A program made the position numbers and the translations under genes. From Mytilus edulis (taxonomy: Eukaryota > Mollusca > Bivalvia > Mytilida > Mytilidae), in assembly GCF_963676685.1 (NCBI RefSeq), contig NC_092344.1, forward strand, positions 100,098,749 through 100,162,748: DNA of 64,000 nucleotides, written 5' to 3'. The notes below the pieces were generated by a model. That model worked only from the letters and a program-made list of their open reading frames with translations, had not been told where the DNA came from and searched no databases. Positions 48,801 to 57,013 of the stretch are shown in pieces; positions within the stretch are counted from its first letter, which is position 1; every line of letters begins with the position of its first letter.

Positions 48801-51800
48801 GTCCTGTTGGGAAAAATGATGGATCTGTGAATGGGGAGCGATATTTTCAGTGTAAAACTAAACATGGTGTATTTGCACCTCTCTCCAGAATACAGAAGTA
48901 GGTTGTAACTCCTTTCTATAATTGACAGAAGTTAATGTACCCCTAATAACTATCAAGCATGATGCTACATTTAAGATGTAGTTCAAACAAAGTACAAACC
49001 TTAATAATTTGGGAGCAATCTTGTTCTTTCAAGTTGATGCCATCTTTATTTGTGCAGAGTTTATTTTTACCTTAAAACAAAATTGAATTAAAAAGAACAG
49101 TGGTCGATTTTCTTTTAAATGTTTAATGCAATTAACAGTACAGTGAAAACGACTTAAAGGGATTATGAGCCACACAATAATTTGATTTGTTATTTGCATT
49201 ACTATTCGTTGGTATAAATAACTTCATGAACAAAATTCTCAATGAATGCTTTAAACCTGGAATCTTAAATTTTTATTTTAATGATCATTTACTAATCTGA
49301 AATAATAAAATAAGTCATTTAACTTTTTAATACAACAGAATTTTTCTGAATAAAAGTGAGCCCAGTTTAAAAAAAAAATTAAAATTAGATTTGATTATCT
49401 AAAGATTTGGCTATTTGTAAAGATCTGATTTTATGTCATCTGGATAGGTCAAGTGGTTAACTTTGTCAGTTAATGTCAGTTATTTCTGAATCCAGTTGAC
49501 TAGATAAATTTCACCTAAAATTGTAACTATTTCAGGTTAGGGGACAGAAGATTTAGTTCAAGTGAATCATTAGATGCAATAAGTTGGGGAGCTGTATCAG
49601 AGAAGGTGGACAGGAGGAGTAAGTATTTTTTTTTTTATTATTTTCCTTTAATTAAAGGAATGTCAAGTTAACATTGTCAACTATTTTTAAGAAATTTGTA
49701 AGAATATATATATGATAAAAAGACACAGAAGATACCAAATGAATAAATAAGGTATAAAGTCCTAGAAAACAATTCCAAGGGCCTTAAAAGGGCATCAAAT
49801 GTTCTTACCATTAAAGTGAGTAAAAGTCTGTCACAATTGAGATTGACAGTTACAACCCTACCTATGACATCTTAACTGACAAGGATTGTCTGCTTTCCTG
49901 AAAAAAGTTGTGAGCTCACTCCTGTTACACTGACTTCCTTCATCAATAAAAACTTGTTACTGCAAGATAACCATCTTTACTGAGAGTGGCGTTAAACACC
50001 AACAAAAAAAAACAAAACAAAGTTTGCCCCAAAACCAAAGCAGCATAGTACAAGAAACTACACAGAAAACTTTAAACTGACCAACATCACAAACTTTATC
50101 AAAATACTAGAGTGAACTCAGGAGTTCTTGAATGGGTAATCAGATTCTGCTCTGCTAGCTGCACCTGTCAGTTTGCTCTTGCAAAGCAACATGTTGGTGA
50201 TAAGTCATAATATGTTAAAAAGGACCAGATTTTGGCTATAAAATTTAGTGAAAGATAAAGTGTTTAGATGAACTTAATGATTATATAAATGATAGTATGT
50301 TTGCTTGGTAGGTATTTTATTAATATGATAAATTAAAAAGATGAATAAAAGATCTAAAGAATTGAAAAAGCTGTTTTAACACTTCCATACATTAGTTTCT
50401 GTGACAGCCTATAAGCATTTCCTCTTCACAGTTTAGTATTTCCACATTTTATAAATATATTTGATTGTTTTTCAGGTGGTTCATTTACTGGCAGATCAAG
50501 AACTCCAATTAAAAGGTACGCGTTAATTGATTGATAAGATAGAACAGTTATTTGTTGGTATATAAAAGAAGATGTGGTATGATTGCCAATGAGACACTCT
50601 CCACAAGAGACCAAAATGACATAGAAATTAACAACTATAGGTCTCTGTATGGCCTTAAAGTATATATTAGACGACATTATACAAAGCTGTCCAAAGGTTT
50701 ATAGCCTTTATGAATGTTTCATCCTCATATACATTTTAGTACATGGAAAATAGAAATTAAGATAGCCCATTCTGCATCCATATAAAAAGAGACAGCAGAA
50801 AATAATTCTATGCCCCCAATCTGAGGGTATAGGATTAAAATATTTTTAAAATTGGATGCCCATTTTTAACCTTAACATAACTGCAGATATGCTTGATTTG
50901 AAAAATGAAAGCTAAATGAGTACGTAATTTGTATGTGTACTGAGAGCTTACTTATTCAGGTGGACATGGATTCTTTATTACCTTAACAAACTGACCCCTT
51001 TTCCACAAATCTTATGATTTGATTGGCCCATAATAATACTTTGCTCCCTTCAGAAAACTGATGTAATATTCAATTTTCAAAGGACCATGGAGGGGAGCTT
51101 TATTACTTGTCAGTTGTTAAACACTCTCTTAGAAGTCTTACAAAGGAACATAATATATTTTCATCAAGTCAAATACAGGTAGATGAGCTGTATGATTAGA
51201 ATATGAAAATTTTGCATATGTATGTATAAGTTAAAATTGTGGACATTACCATGACAATAAAACAGAAAGTATTGTTTTTACAGACCAAAAAGTGGCCACA
51301 GCATATCAAGGACTCCTGGATCTAGTTCAGAGTTTAAATTAGAAGTAGGCATGAGTGTGTTTTGCAATAATGAATTAGGTAGGTTATAATATAAAGACAG
51401 GAAATGTATTTTCTTGTTAATATGAAATGACATTAACACCAACAGATATACATTAAAATTGACATTATAATAGTTTCTCCTGTTGAAAAATGTAAAATAT
51501 GTTAACTTTAAAAACTAAAAAAAAGAAATCTATCAGTAATATCAATGCTTTCATTAAGGACACACTACGTTTTCGCAATGCATTATAATTAAGACAATAA
51601 TTTCCTTTTGAGCTAGTACAGATTCACATTATGATTATCTTTTAAAATATTTCAGGTATTGTTAGGTACATTGGCCCTGCAGAATTTGGAGAAGGGCTTT
51701 GGGTTGGTGTGGAATTAAGAACTCCTAAAGGTAAAAATGATGGAAGTGTTCAAGAAAGACGTTACTTTACATGTAAACCAGATCATGGACTACTTGTACG

Positions 51801-51906
51801 ACCAAATAAAATAACTGTTCGTGGAATCAATGGTGCCAAATTACTAGGAGATTACTTTGGGTCCAAGGAAGGAACGCCTGAAGATGTTCGGACTGATGGA
51901 AGATAA
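36442..51906 (+). CDS. CLIP4: CAP-Gly domain-containing linker protein, CLIP4-like, twelve coding exons
   Basis: Exons 36442-36711, 37003-37258, 38121-38264, 38905-39104, 42673-42808, 43843-(43986 to 44580), 48202-48324, 48774-48897, 49536-49618, 50476-50515, 51284-51378 and 51656-51906. All junctions are GT/AG with matching phase. With the last exon-6 donor the protein has 819 residues, with the first 621; vertebrate CLIP4 is about 705. Order: N-terminal region ending LRQW...LLVNE, ankyrin repeats (about 105-220, with LLHY, ALHYAA and LHIAAS), CAP-Gly 1 (about 276-348), repeat linker, CAP-Gly 2 (about 598-665), Ser-rich linker, CAP-Gly 3 (about 724-790). Each CAP-Gly has GKNDG, the groove that binds the EEY/F tails of tubulin or EB proteins. 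Three CAP-Gly domains fit CLIP4 rather than CLIP3 (two). Inferred role: microtubule-associated linker in the cytoplasm. Confidence 0.9.
36798..36832 (+). repeat. (TTTC)n microsatellite, CLIP4 intron 1
   Basis: About nine TTTC units. Confidence 0.9.
37003..37258 (+). CDS. CLIP4: CLIP4-like exon 2 (ankyrin repeats)
   Basis: Acceptor ATTTCAG. Begins ILKRGAHINDRDGLTDMTLL and contains RCRWTNMTALHYAAYFDV, both strongly characteristic of the CLIP3/4 ankyrin region. Donor TTAG|GTATGA. Confidence 0.93.
38121..38264 (+). CDS. CLIP4: CLIP4-like exon 3 (ankyrin repeat)
   Basis: Acceptor GTTTACAG. Encodes LHIAASNLAYEAIKVLLQNG and then ANPSLKDDKGRTPI. Enters and leaves in phase 1; donor ATAG|GTATGT. Confidence 0.92.
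38905..39104 (+). CDS. CLIP4: CLIP4-like exon 4 (start of CAP-Gly 1)
   Basis: Acceptor TTTACAG, donor AAG|GTAAGT. Encodes an acidic linker (DPSDLDSDPDMGK) and then LGLDLGDKVVVGGLK, the first strand of CAP-Gly 1. Confidence 0.9.
39236..40830 (+). repeat. ~92-bp satellite, block 1 (CLIP4 intron 4)
   Basis: About 15 units anchored on TTTACATCGTTCACATCG (for example 39329, 39424, 39511, 39836, 40107, 40291, 40576 and 40764). Each unit has an internal hairpin CGATGTTGAC-(8)-GTCAACATCG and a TA-rich spacer. The stretch from about 39354 to 39690 is nearly duplicated about 776 bp later. A degenerate unit lies at 41060-41140. Confidence 0.93.
39695..39792 (-). mobile_element. tRNA-related SINE fragment inside the satellite
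   Basis: On the minus strand: CATGGGTTCGAATCCCGGCG (a pol III B box, GGTTCGAATCC), then AGGGAAGAACC and TTTGCGAAAGCAAATTT. There is no A box or cloverleaf, so it is not a tRNA gene. It is bounded by (TA)n on both sides. Confidence 0.6.
41165..41440 (+). repeat. mussel dispersed repeat (GTAGTTGTCGTTTG family), CLIP4 intron 4
   Basis: CAGTAGTTGTCGTTTGTTAA, CATACGTGTTTCTGG, TTGTCTCATTTGAACTTATA and CGCATCTTCTTATAT; same order as at 47440-47725. Confidence 0.75.
41450..42300 (-). repeat. ~92-bp satellite, block 2, opposite orientation
   Basis: About nine units anchored on CAACGATGTAAACAATATAT. The unit CGATGTTAACGATGTCAACG corresponds to the reverse complement of block 1 (CGATGTATACGATGTGAACG), so the two blocks form inverted arms about 600 bp apart. 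Confidence 0.88.
42673..42808 (+). CDS. CLIP4: CLIP4-like exon 5 (CAP-Gly 1)
   Basis: Acceptor TTCCTAG, donor ATG|GTTAGT. Encodes TGTLRYCGPTEFANGIWAGI and then ELDDPGGKNDGSIGG, including the first GKNDG motif. Confidence 0.93.
43255..43732 (+). repeat. dispersed two-unit repeat, CLIP4 intron 5
   Basis: Starts with palindromic AATGCCCC...GGGGCATT, then CGTTCGTCCGTTCGTCC, then two ~180-bp units with CAGGTTAAAG and GATGAAGTTGAAGTCCAATC; ends GGGGCATCCGTGTACTATGG. Confidence 0.75.
43843..44580 (+). CDS. CLIP4: CLIP4-like exon 6 with twelve 54-bp repeat units and alternative donors
   Basis: Acceptor TTTTAAG. Starts GIFAPVSKIAKPGSTPAPRP, finishing CAP-Gly 1, then a Ser/Pro-rich stretch, then twelve 18-residue units. 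Each unit ends ...ACAG|GTAAC, a good 5' splice site in the same phase, so the exon can end at 43986 plus any multiple of 54 up to 44580. I give the longest form. Without splicing the frame runs on to TAA at 44613-44615, giving a protein with only CAP-Gly 1. Confidence 0.8.
43938..44585 (+). repeat. 54-bp coding minisatellite, 12 in-frame units
   Basis: Unit peptide KTVPVDVSNVKARVDTGN. Variants: third residue V, E or I; seventh and eighth VS, LS, VC or VW. The order is mosaic rather than a simple gradient, suggesting exchange within the array. The array spans the exon 6/intron 6 boundary: each unit is about 49 nt of exon-like sequence plus 5 nt of donor. Confidence 0.97.
44965..45190 (+). repeat. 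conserved dispersed repeat, CLIP4 intron 6
   Basis: GATAGTCCATCGGAAGGAGA, CGATAAATGGCTGACCAG, GAGCAGGCTAATGCCGCTAC and AAGGCAGTACTCGCACC. I recognise this as recurring across invertebrate sequences but cannot name the family. It is GC-richer than its surroundings and lies about 750 bases upstream of the nested gene. Confidence 0.55.
45810..45889 (+). promoter_or_regulatory. candidate proximal promoter elements of the nested gene
   Basis: An E-box CACGTG (45810-45815), an E2F-like TTTCGCGG (45822-45829) and a perfect 8+1+8 inverted repeat CCGCTTTG-T-CAAAGCGG (45873-45889) lie in 80 bases. This is a GC-rich island in an AT-rich intron. E2F-type sites are typical of S-phase genes. Confidence 0.4.
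45902..45907 (+). promoter_or_regulatory. TATA box of the nested intronless gene
   Basis: TATAAA 36 bases before the ATG. Transcription would start near 45930-45935, giving a very short 5' UTR and probably skipping an upstream ATG at 45928 that opens an overlapping eight-codon ORF. Confidence 0.5.
45944..46351 (+). CDS. Intronless gene for a 135-residue coiled-coil/acidic protein with a histone-type mRNA 3' end
   Basis: Single uninterrupted frame; the ATG is the first Met after an in-frame TGA 15 nt upstream. Residues 1-90 are charged and helical, with a heptad-like stretch LNRRIEDLSKRYDMARRENR and then YNLRLQIAVVEGVRNMFYEY. Residues 91-135 are mostly Asp, Glu and Ser, ending EDEIDEMEVS. There is no signal peptide, membrane segment or histone fold. 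The gene lies in CLIP4 intron 6 on the same strand and has its own TATA box and a histone-like stem-loop 32 bases after the stop. The GC level and codon use differ visibly from the AT-rich intron around it, supporting real coding. I do not recognise the family. The helical part has a weak resemblance to immediate-early-response (IER2/5) proteins. A basic/helical half plus acidic tail would suit a chromatin or chaperone role, but that is inference. Confidence 0.82.
   Translation: MSSILSNTPTKLMEAERCFKRACDEILSLNRRIEDLSKRYDMARRENRRSYRYNLRLQIAVVEGVRNMFYEYATKKADEISELRFQVNVEMSDDEDDFSSRGYSLSAVLDDDEDSSQEDSEDNDDEDEIDEMEVS
46383..46398 (+). terminator. histone-type 3' stem-loop
   Basis: GGCTCT-TTTA-AGAGCC: a perfect 6-bp stem with GG at its base, a U-rich tetraloop, A-rich 5' flank (TATAAA) and 3' flank ACACACA. 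Animal histone mRNAs use GGYYCT-TTYTC-type hairpins bound by SLBP, most often with loop UUUC; here the fourth loop base is A. The distance of 32 nt after the stop is in the histone range. Confidence 0.7.
46411..46419 (+). promoter_or_regulatory. histone downstream element-like purine tract
   Basis: CAAAAAGAG starts 12 bases after the stem-loop. The classical element that pairs with U7 snRNA is CAAGAAAGA, at about this distance. The match is approximate, and its value comes from lying next to the stem-loop. Confidence 0.55.
46420..47439. other. no further gene in CLIP4 intron 6
   Basis: AT-rich sequence after the histone-type end of the nested gene; short frames only. Confidence 0.4.
47440..47725 (+). 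repeat. mussel dispersed repeat (GTAGTTGTCGTTTG family), CLIP4 intron 6
   Basis: CAGTAGTTGTCGTTTGTTTA, TTAGACCGTTGGTTTTCCCG, GGGGCCCTTTATAGCTTG and TTGTCTCATTGGCACTCACA. A third, reverse fragment lies at 50550-50690 in intron 10. Confidence 0.8.
48202..48324 (+). CDS. CLIP4: CLIP4-like exon 7 (CAP-Gly 2)
   Basis: Acceptor ATTGCAG; accepts phase 1 from any exon-6 repeat donor. Encodes LKGRAPSITDLGDIEYGDRV and then AGQRKGTVKYVGESKFAPG. Donor CCAG|GTTAGT. Confidence 0.92.
48774..48897 (+). CDS. CLIP4: CLIP4-like exon 8 (CAP-Gly 2)
   Basis: Acceptor CTAACAG. Encodes IWYGIELDRPVGKNDGSVNG and then HGVFAPLSRIQ. Donor AGAA|GTAGGT, chosen because it keeps the frame into exon 9. Confidence 0.92.
49536..49618 (+). 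CDS. CLIP4: CLIP4-like exon 9
   Basis: Acceptor ATTTCAG, donor AGGA|GTAAGT. Encodes LGDRRFSSSESLDAISWGAV and SEKVDRR, a linker between CAP-Gly 2 and 3. Confidence 0.85.
50476..50515 (+). CDS. CLIP4: CLIP4-like exon 10 (40-nt microexon)
   Basis: Acceptor TTTTTCAG, donor AAAAG|GTACGC. Encodes SGSFTGRSRTPIK in the Ser/Arg-rich linker. Phases on both sides match exons 9 and 11. Confidence 0.8.
50550..50690 (-). repeat. fragment of the GTAGTTGTCGTTTG repeat family
   Basis: AAGAAGATGTGGTATGATTG and CCAATGAGACACTCTCCACA are the reverse complement of the 3' end of the 47440-47725 repeat. Confidence 0.7.
51284..51378 (+). CDS. CLIP4: CLIP4-like exon 11 (start of CAP-Gly 3)
   Basis: Acceptor TTTACAG, donor TTAG|GTAGGT. 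Encodes RPKSGHSISRTPGSSSEFKL and then EVGMSVFCNNEL, the first strand of CAP-Gly 3. Confidence 0.9.
51656..51906 (+). CDS. CLIP4: CLIP4-like exon 12 (CAP-Gly 3, stop codon)
   Basis: Acceptor ATTTCAG. Encodes GIVRYIGPAEFGEGLWVGVE and then KGKNDGSVQERRYFTCKPDH, followed by VRPNKITVRGINGAKL and an acidic tail to TAA (51904-51906). The GINGxKL end is shared with vertebrate CLIP4 as I recall it. Confidence 0.94.
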
Positions 51907-52301
51907 TTAGTCATGTGATATTGGAAGTCTTCGAATTGCAATCAAATACATTTCTACCTTCAATATTTATGAATTGTATAATTAAAAATGTCTCATTTCA
52001 TTTTCCTTTTCTTTTTTTTTTTTAGAATAATGGAGTTAGGTTTCACTTGAATCTAGATATTTATTTTTATCTATATAGTATCATTATTTATGTTCTGGGG
52101 TAAAAGTTCAGATATTTTTTGTTGTTGTTGAGAATTTTAGAGTTAAGGAGTACAAAATTGTTTGTTACCAGTTGAATTTATAATTATTAATGACAACATT
52201 CGGTTTATTATACTGTAAGTTTAGAAATTGTATGCATTTATTATTGCGATTTTGTCATTTTGGACTACATGTATAATGCGATGTTAACTTTTGCGACATG
52301 A

Positions 52302-52452
52302 AATAAATACTGTTAAATTCATAACAAATATTTCAAAATGCTAGATTAAATTATTGCGATAATAACCTTGTCGCATTTTTCGCAATAAGAATAACATCTC
52401 AATAATTTCTGAATTTACAGTACATTGTTATTTAGGGTTAAAATAAAATAAA
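52302..52452 (+). terminator. candidate polyadenylation signals for the CLIP4-like gene
   Basis: AATAAA at 52302-52307, 52442-52447 and 52447-52452, about 400-550 bases after the stop. Others exist further downstream (for example near 53440), so the 3' end is not fixed by sequence. Confidence 0.3.
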
Positions 52453-52499
52453 CCTTTGCATACTTGAATCATTATTTGATATTTAAGTGTCTATGTTCT

Positions 52500-55400
52500 G
52501 GTACATATTTAAAGAAGACTGTAATAGAAGTGACTTGTGGTAGTCTCTGATATGATGGAACAAGAAGTCTCAACATTTTCTACATTACTTCAATGATAGG
52601 GAAATTTTACATAAGAATCTGCTTTCATACTGCTTTAAATAATCAATTTAAGAAAATGTTATATTTTTGCACAAATTATGTTGTCATGTAATTATTTAAG
52701 AGCTGTTCCTAAATTAATCATGTTGTGAGGATGGGAAGCATTCAAATTAATTAAATATTGGTGGTTGCATTTTCTTTAGAATTTTGTAAGAATTATTAGA
52801 AAAAAATGAATTTTAAGGGTGTCTGGGTCTTAAAAAAGTGCCTCACATTCTCCTATGCATTTAAATCTGGAGCAGCCCTAATGTTAGTCTTCATTGATAT
52901 GAATTTTTTTTGTAAGTCCATTTTTATGAAGTTTTTTGCCCTTTAAGTTTTGTTTTTATAAAATTTACATGTAGCTTTTGATTTCAGTTTTCGTTTTCGG
53001 AAATCAGTTACCATGTATTAAAGGACTGGACTATTCACTAAATTATTTACTTAATTTGAAGTTTATGATACAAAGAGGAATTACAGTTATTAATGACTTA
53101 AGATTTATATACATTTTTATACTGTACATATACATACATCTGGTGAGATGTTTTATAAAGTTTACAACTTGTTATATCTTTTTACGATATTTGATTCATA
53201 GAATAAGAACTCAAATTGTTTGCTTATGATTTTAAGATGATATTTAAAAAAGTTTTTTTTTTAATTGAATGGACTTTACTGTTTTGTTAAATAATGTTGT
53301 CCAAAGACTTCTACAAATTTGACTTTTTTGTTATGAGTTATCTATAAGAGCACTTTAGTACATATATATAATACAAATGGTTATGCCATCCTTCTACCAA
53401 GAATTCTCTGAAAAAACTGCTGTCAACTTTGTGAGAGAAATAAATCATGCCCTTTGCATGTCAATATATAACTCAATTACATGTTGCTGAATTTCTGTGG
53501 TTTAATGATTGATATATTTTCTTTTATTTCATTTTTTGCTTAATTTATTTATTTTCTCATCAATCATTATAAAGTCATTCCAGTCATATGAAAAATTTCA
53601 AAAGCTTCATTATTCAAAATCATAACAGAATGCTATGTTGTCAAGCGTATTTAAAGGCTGTATATATTATTATTGTTTGGTTGAACTTTATGATCAGAGT
53701 TAAAAGATGAAGGTACCAAATGACAACTTTATAGTATGTCACTTTGTGTATTCCCACAGTGCAGAGTGTATATCAAATCATGATTCATTTTAGTCTTTTC
53801 TGATTATTACACAAATTTAATATTCAATAAGTTTAATCTATTGGAAGTCATAATGTAATTTTAACTCTTGATCCAGAGTTGAAGAGAGATCAGAAATTTC
53901 TGTTAATGTTGCCTAATTTTGACATATCATTGATATACTGATATCAGTACCAACCTTATCCAACAACTGTGTTAAACGGAAATGATTGTCTGTTTGATGA
54001 ATTCAACTTGGCTTTGTCCAATCATTTGTCTTCTTAGGCATTTGTACTATTGGCCGTTAGACAGAGTTTGATGGCAGCTATCTTCATAATGTTACAAAGT
54101 TCTTCATGTAGAATAAGTAACAAGAAAATGTTTAATCTTTGGATAATATCTGCTAGCACAAGTTTCTTTGTGTTAATTCTTTTAGGAATTAATGATTATC
54201 TGATACAGACTGAGCTAGAATTTCACTATAAAGACACAATTCTGACATTTTATGTTGATCGTAAATTATCAGAATAGTGATATAATTATACACTTGGTAG
54301 ATTTCAGAGGACAGGTTGATTAGGAAAACCTATTTCATATATATTTATTTTATAATATAATAATAAACTTTAATAAATTAATCATCATCAACCTTATTTG
54401 ACAATATTGTTTTCTCCATTAAATGGCAAACATTGTTATTTCCAACAGCTTACACATAGTACACTTTGGTATTGATATATGCTTCTAAGATATTTTTGAG
54501 ATAAGTTTAATATAATGAATTGAATTTGCAAGTTTCGTATTTGTTCTTTGAGTACCAACATGGGACCAAGGTGCCTTCATCATTGATGTTTAATTAGTTA
54601 TACAACTTTTGACCAGCTTTTTCTTTTTATTTGCAGAAGAGCTTGCACATACATTCCTTTTTTGTAAATGCTTTTATAGCAGCTGGTGCTGCAATTATTG
54701 TTTAAATCATCAGTGTTGTAAAATATTCTGGAAAAGGAACCCAAAAAAATGAGTAACACAATTATTGTTTATGGCACAATAACTGATTTATACATACAAC
54801 TGCTTGTCCTTCTCATTGGATTTCCTGGCCTTCATTTCACAACAAATTCTTACAACAAAAGTCATGAACAATTCAGTATACTTGTGATCAATTTAAGACC
54901 TTACATTTTTTGTGAAACTCAGCTTTGTAGCTTTGTTACTGCCTCACATACCATCCACATTTATTTATACGTCTACAATTTTTGGTGCTTATATCATGCA
55001 TTTGTGAGAAAAAATAGTCAAACTTTGTTGAGATAAAATTTATCTTTAGTTGTCTCCCTTGATTTTTAGAAATAATTTCAATATATATTTATTATATGCT
55101 TAAACAGTTTTTGTTCAACTGTGTCATCATGACCTACATTTTATACTTTACCAGTTTATTTGGTTTAAAAGGGTATGTGTGTAACAAGCAGTTAACCGAG
55201 TTGGCACATTATTTCAGATTGGCCTTGTGGCTTTTAAGTTGAAACCAAGAAAATGATTGACCTACGTTTCCATACATGTACTAGAAATATAGGACACATC
55301 AATCCTTTTTCAGTATGTCAATTATTGCTGATGGTTTAAATGTAGTTATATTTGCCAAACCACACAATGATTTATACTTTTAATACATTGATTCAGCAGA

Positions 55401-55685
55401 ATTCAAATACAAATGAAAAGAACTTGATATAAAATTGATTTGTTTTGCTTGATATATTTGTATGAAATTGTATACACAGTTTGTTAAATGCATGAGAAAG
55501 GAAAAATAAAAAAAGAAATTCTATAAAAATCATAAAAGGACAATCTGTTTTTATTTATAGCCTTTAGTACTTGATCTCAATTAATGAGAAGTATACTTAT
55601 CAGGTTATTACAGGGGAACACATAGATTTTTGTCTTTCCTTTGACAAACAACAGAATGCTAGACAAGGGGATTACTATCCGACTG
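52500..55685. other. CLIP4 3' flank; no gene recognised
   Basis: AT-rich, at least partly 3' UTR or flank of CLIP4. Open frames of 75-95 codons are not supported by composition or recognisable motifs. Confidence 0.4.
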
Positions 55686-55689
55686 GCAT

Positions 55690-56345
55690 GAACTATTTGT
55701 ATAAAGCTTAATATTTCAGAAGGCAGAAAACCTGGATGCTTTATACCTTGTATGCAAATGGTTCAAAGTTTCTGTGTGTCATATGCCAATTGTCATTGAC
55801 CTCATTTTCTCGGTTCTGCAACTGCTTGAAATATTCTATTATTATGTTTAATAGAATAATCATTTTTGATATACAAGATTCTTGCAAGGGTACATTTTTG
55901 TCAGACAGGGTTCATCTGACCTCTTCATGTATAAGTGATCAAGGTTAAGTCTGTAAATCATACACATTAAGCAAAAGGTTGTCTATATTTGTTGTGTGGA
56001 ATGAGTGTAAAATGTACATGTCTGTCTGTCAGGATTCGTCTGACCTTGGCCTCATTTTTATGGTTAATTAGTCAATATGATCAAGGGAGAAGGGCCTAGA
56101 AAAAGTTATTTGTACTAATGCTAATGCAACTTTAAAGAAATTATTATTGATCTATCACAATTAGTTCATATGCAAACTTAACATGGAAAATTGCTTATCA
56201 ATTGAAAGTCACTGGATAACAATGTAATTAAGGGGTAAGGCCTTAAAATAGTCATCAAACTGATATGTACTGATAATTATGCAATTTTATTGATAATATC
56301 CTTAATCTATCACAAGTAGTTCCTATCAAACTGACCTAAGTAGAA
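55690..56345. repeat. AGGTCAAGGTC fragment followed by the 32990-33400 relative
   Basis: 55690-56080 has CATTGACCTCATTTTC and GTAAAATGTACATGTCTG in plus orientation; 56094-56345 matches the reverse complement of the 33-kb repeat. Confidence 0.6.
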
Positions 56346-56779
56346 AACAGAATATATGTTGAAGTCAAAGCATCCAGGAAAGAAACACCTATGTCTCACT
56401 TTCTGTATTCAGAAGCAAACAAAATTTAGATACAAGTAATTCTGAAAGGTTAAACTACATGTTCTTACAACAAAGCTCATAAATGGTACCCCAGCCCTTG
56501 TATTCATCTTAATATACAAATTATGATGGTTGACCTTACAGACATTCCATCTTTATATGTATCACACTCTATGTTGTGTGCAACAAGAACAAGACTCAAC
56601 TTTGTATTTTGTGGGAATAATTAGTTGAACTATGATGGTGACATTGACTTTGCAGACATATAATCCAACATTATTGATGACATTCACTCTGCTGTTACAA
56701 CAAAGATGAATATCGGCTATATCTATCAAGGCATTCAAAATGTTTGAATTGGATATTACTTGCAAAGACAGATGAATGA

Positions 56780-57013
56780 ACTTTGTTCCCAGACAAGATG
56801 ATAACAAGAATTGACACGCATCTTAGATGACTTAGATTATTGTGGTACTGCCACAACACATCATATTTACTAGTGGCAATAACACAGCATATCTTGAATG
56901 TACACATTGAACACATTTTAGATTTATTGCTGCAAAGATACAACACATCTTATGTCTGGTTGCAATGTGAAAACACATCTTAGATATCTGGTGGCAATGT
57001 AACAACACATTTA
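56780..57013 (+). repeat. ~33-bp minisatellite, left part
   Basis: Degenerate units of GGCAATGTAACAACACATCT type, with ATCTTAGATATCTGGT spacers, leading directly into the 5.3-kb element. Confidence 0.75.
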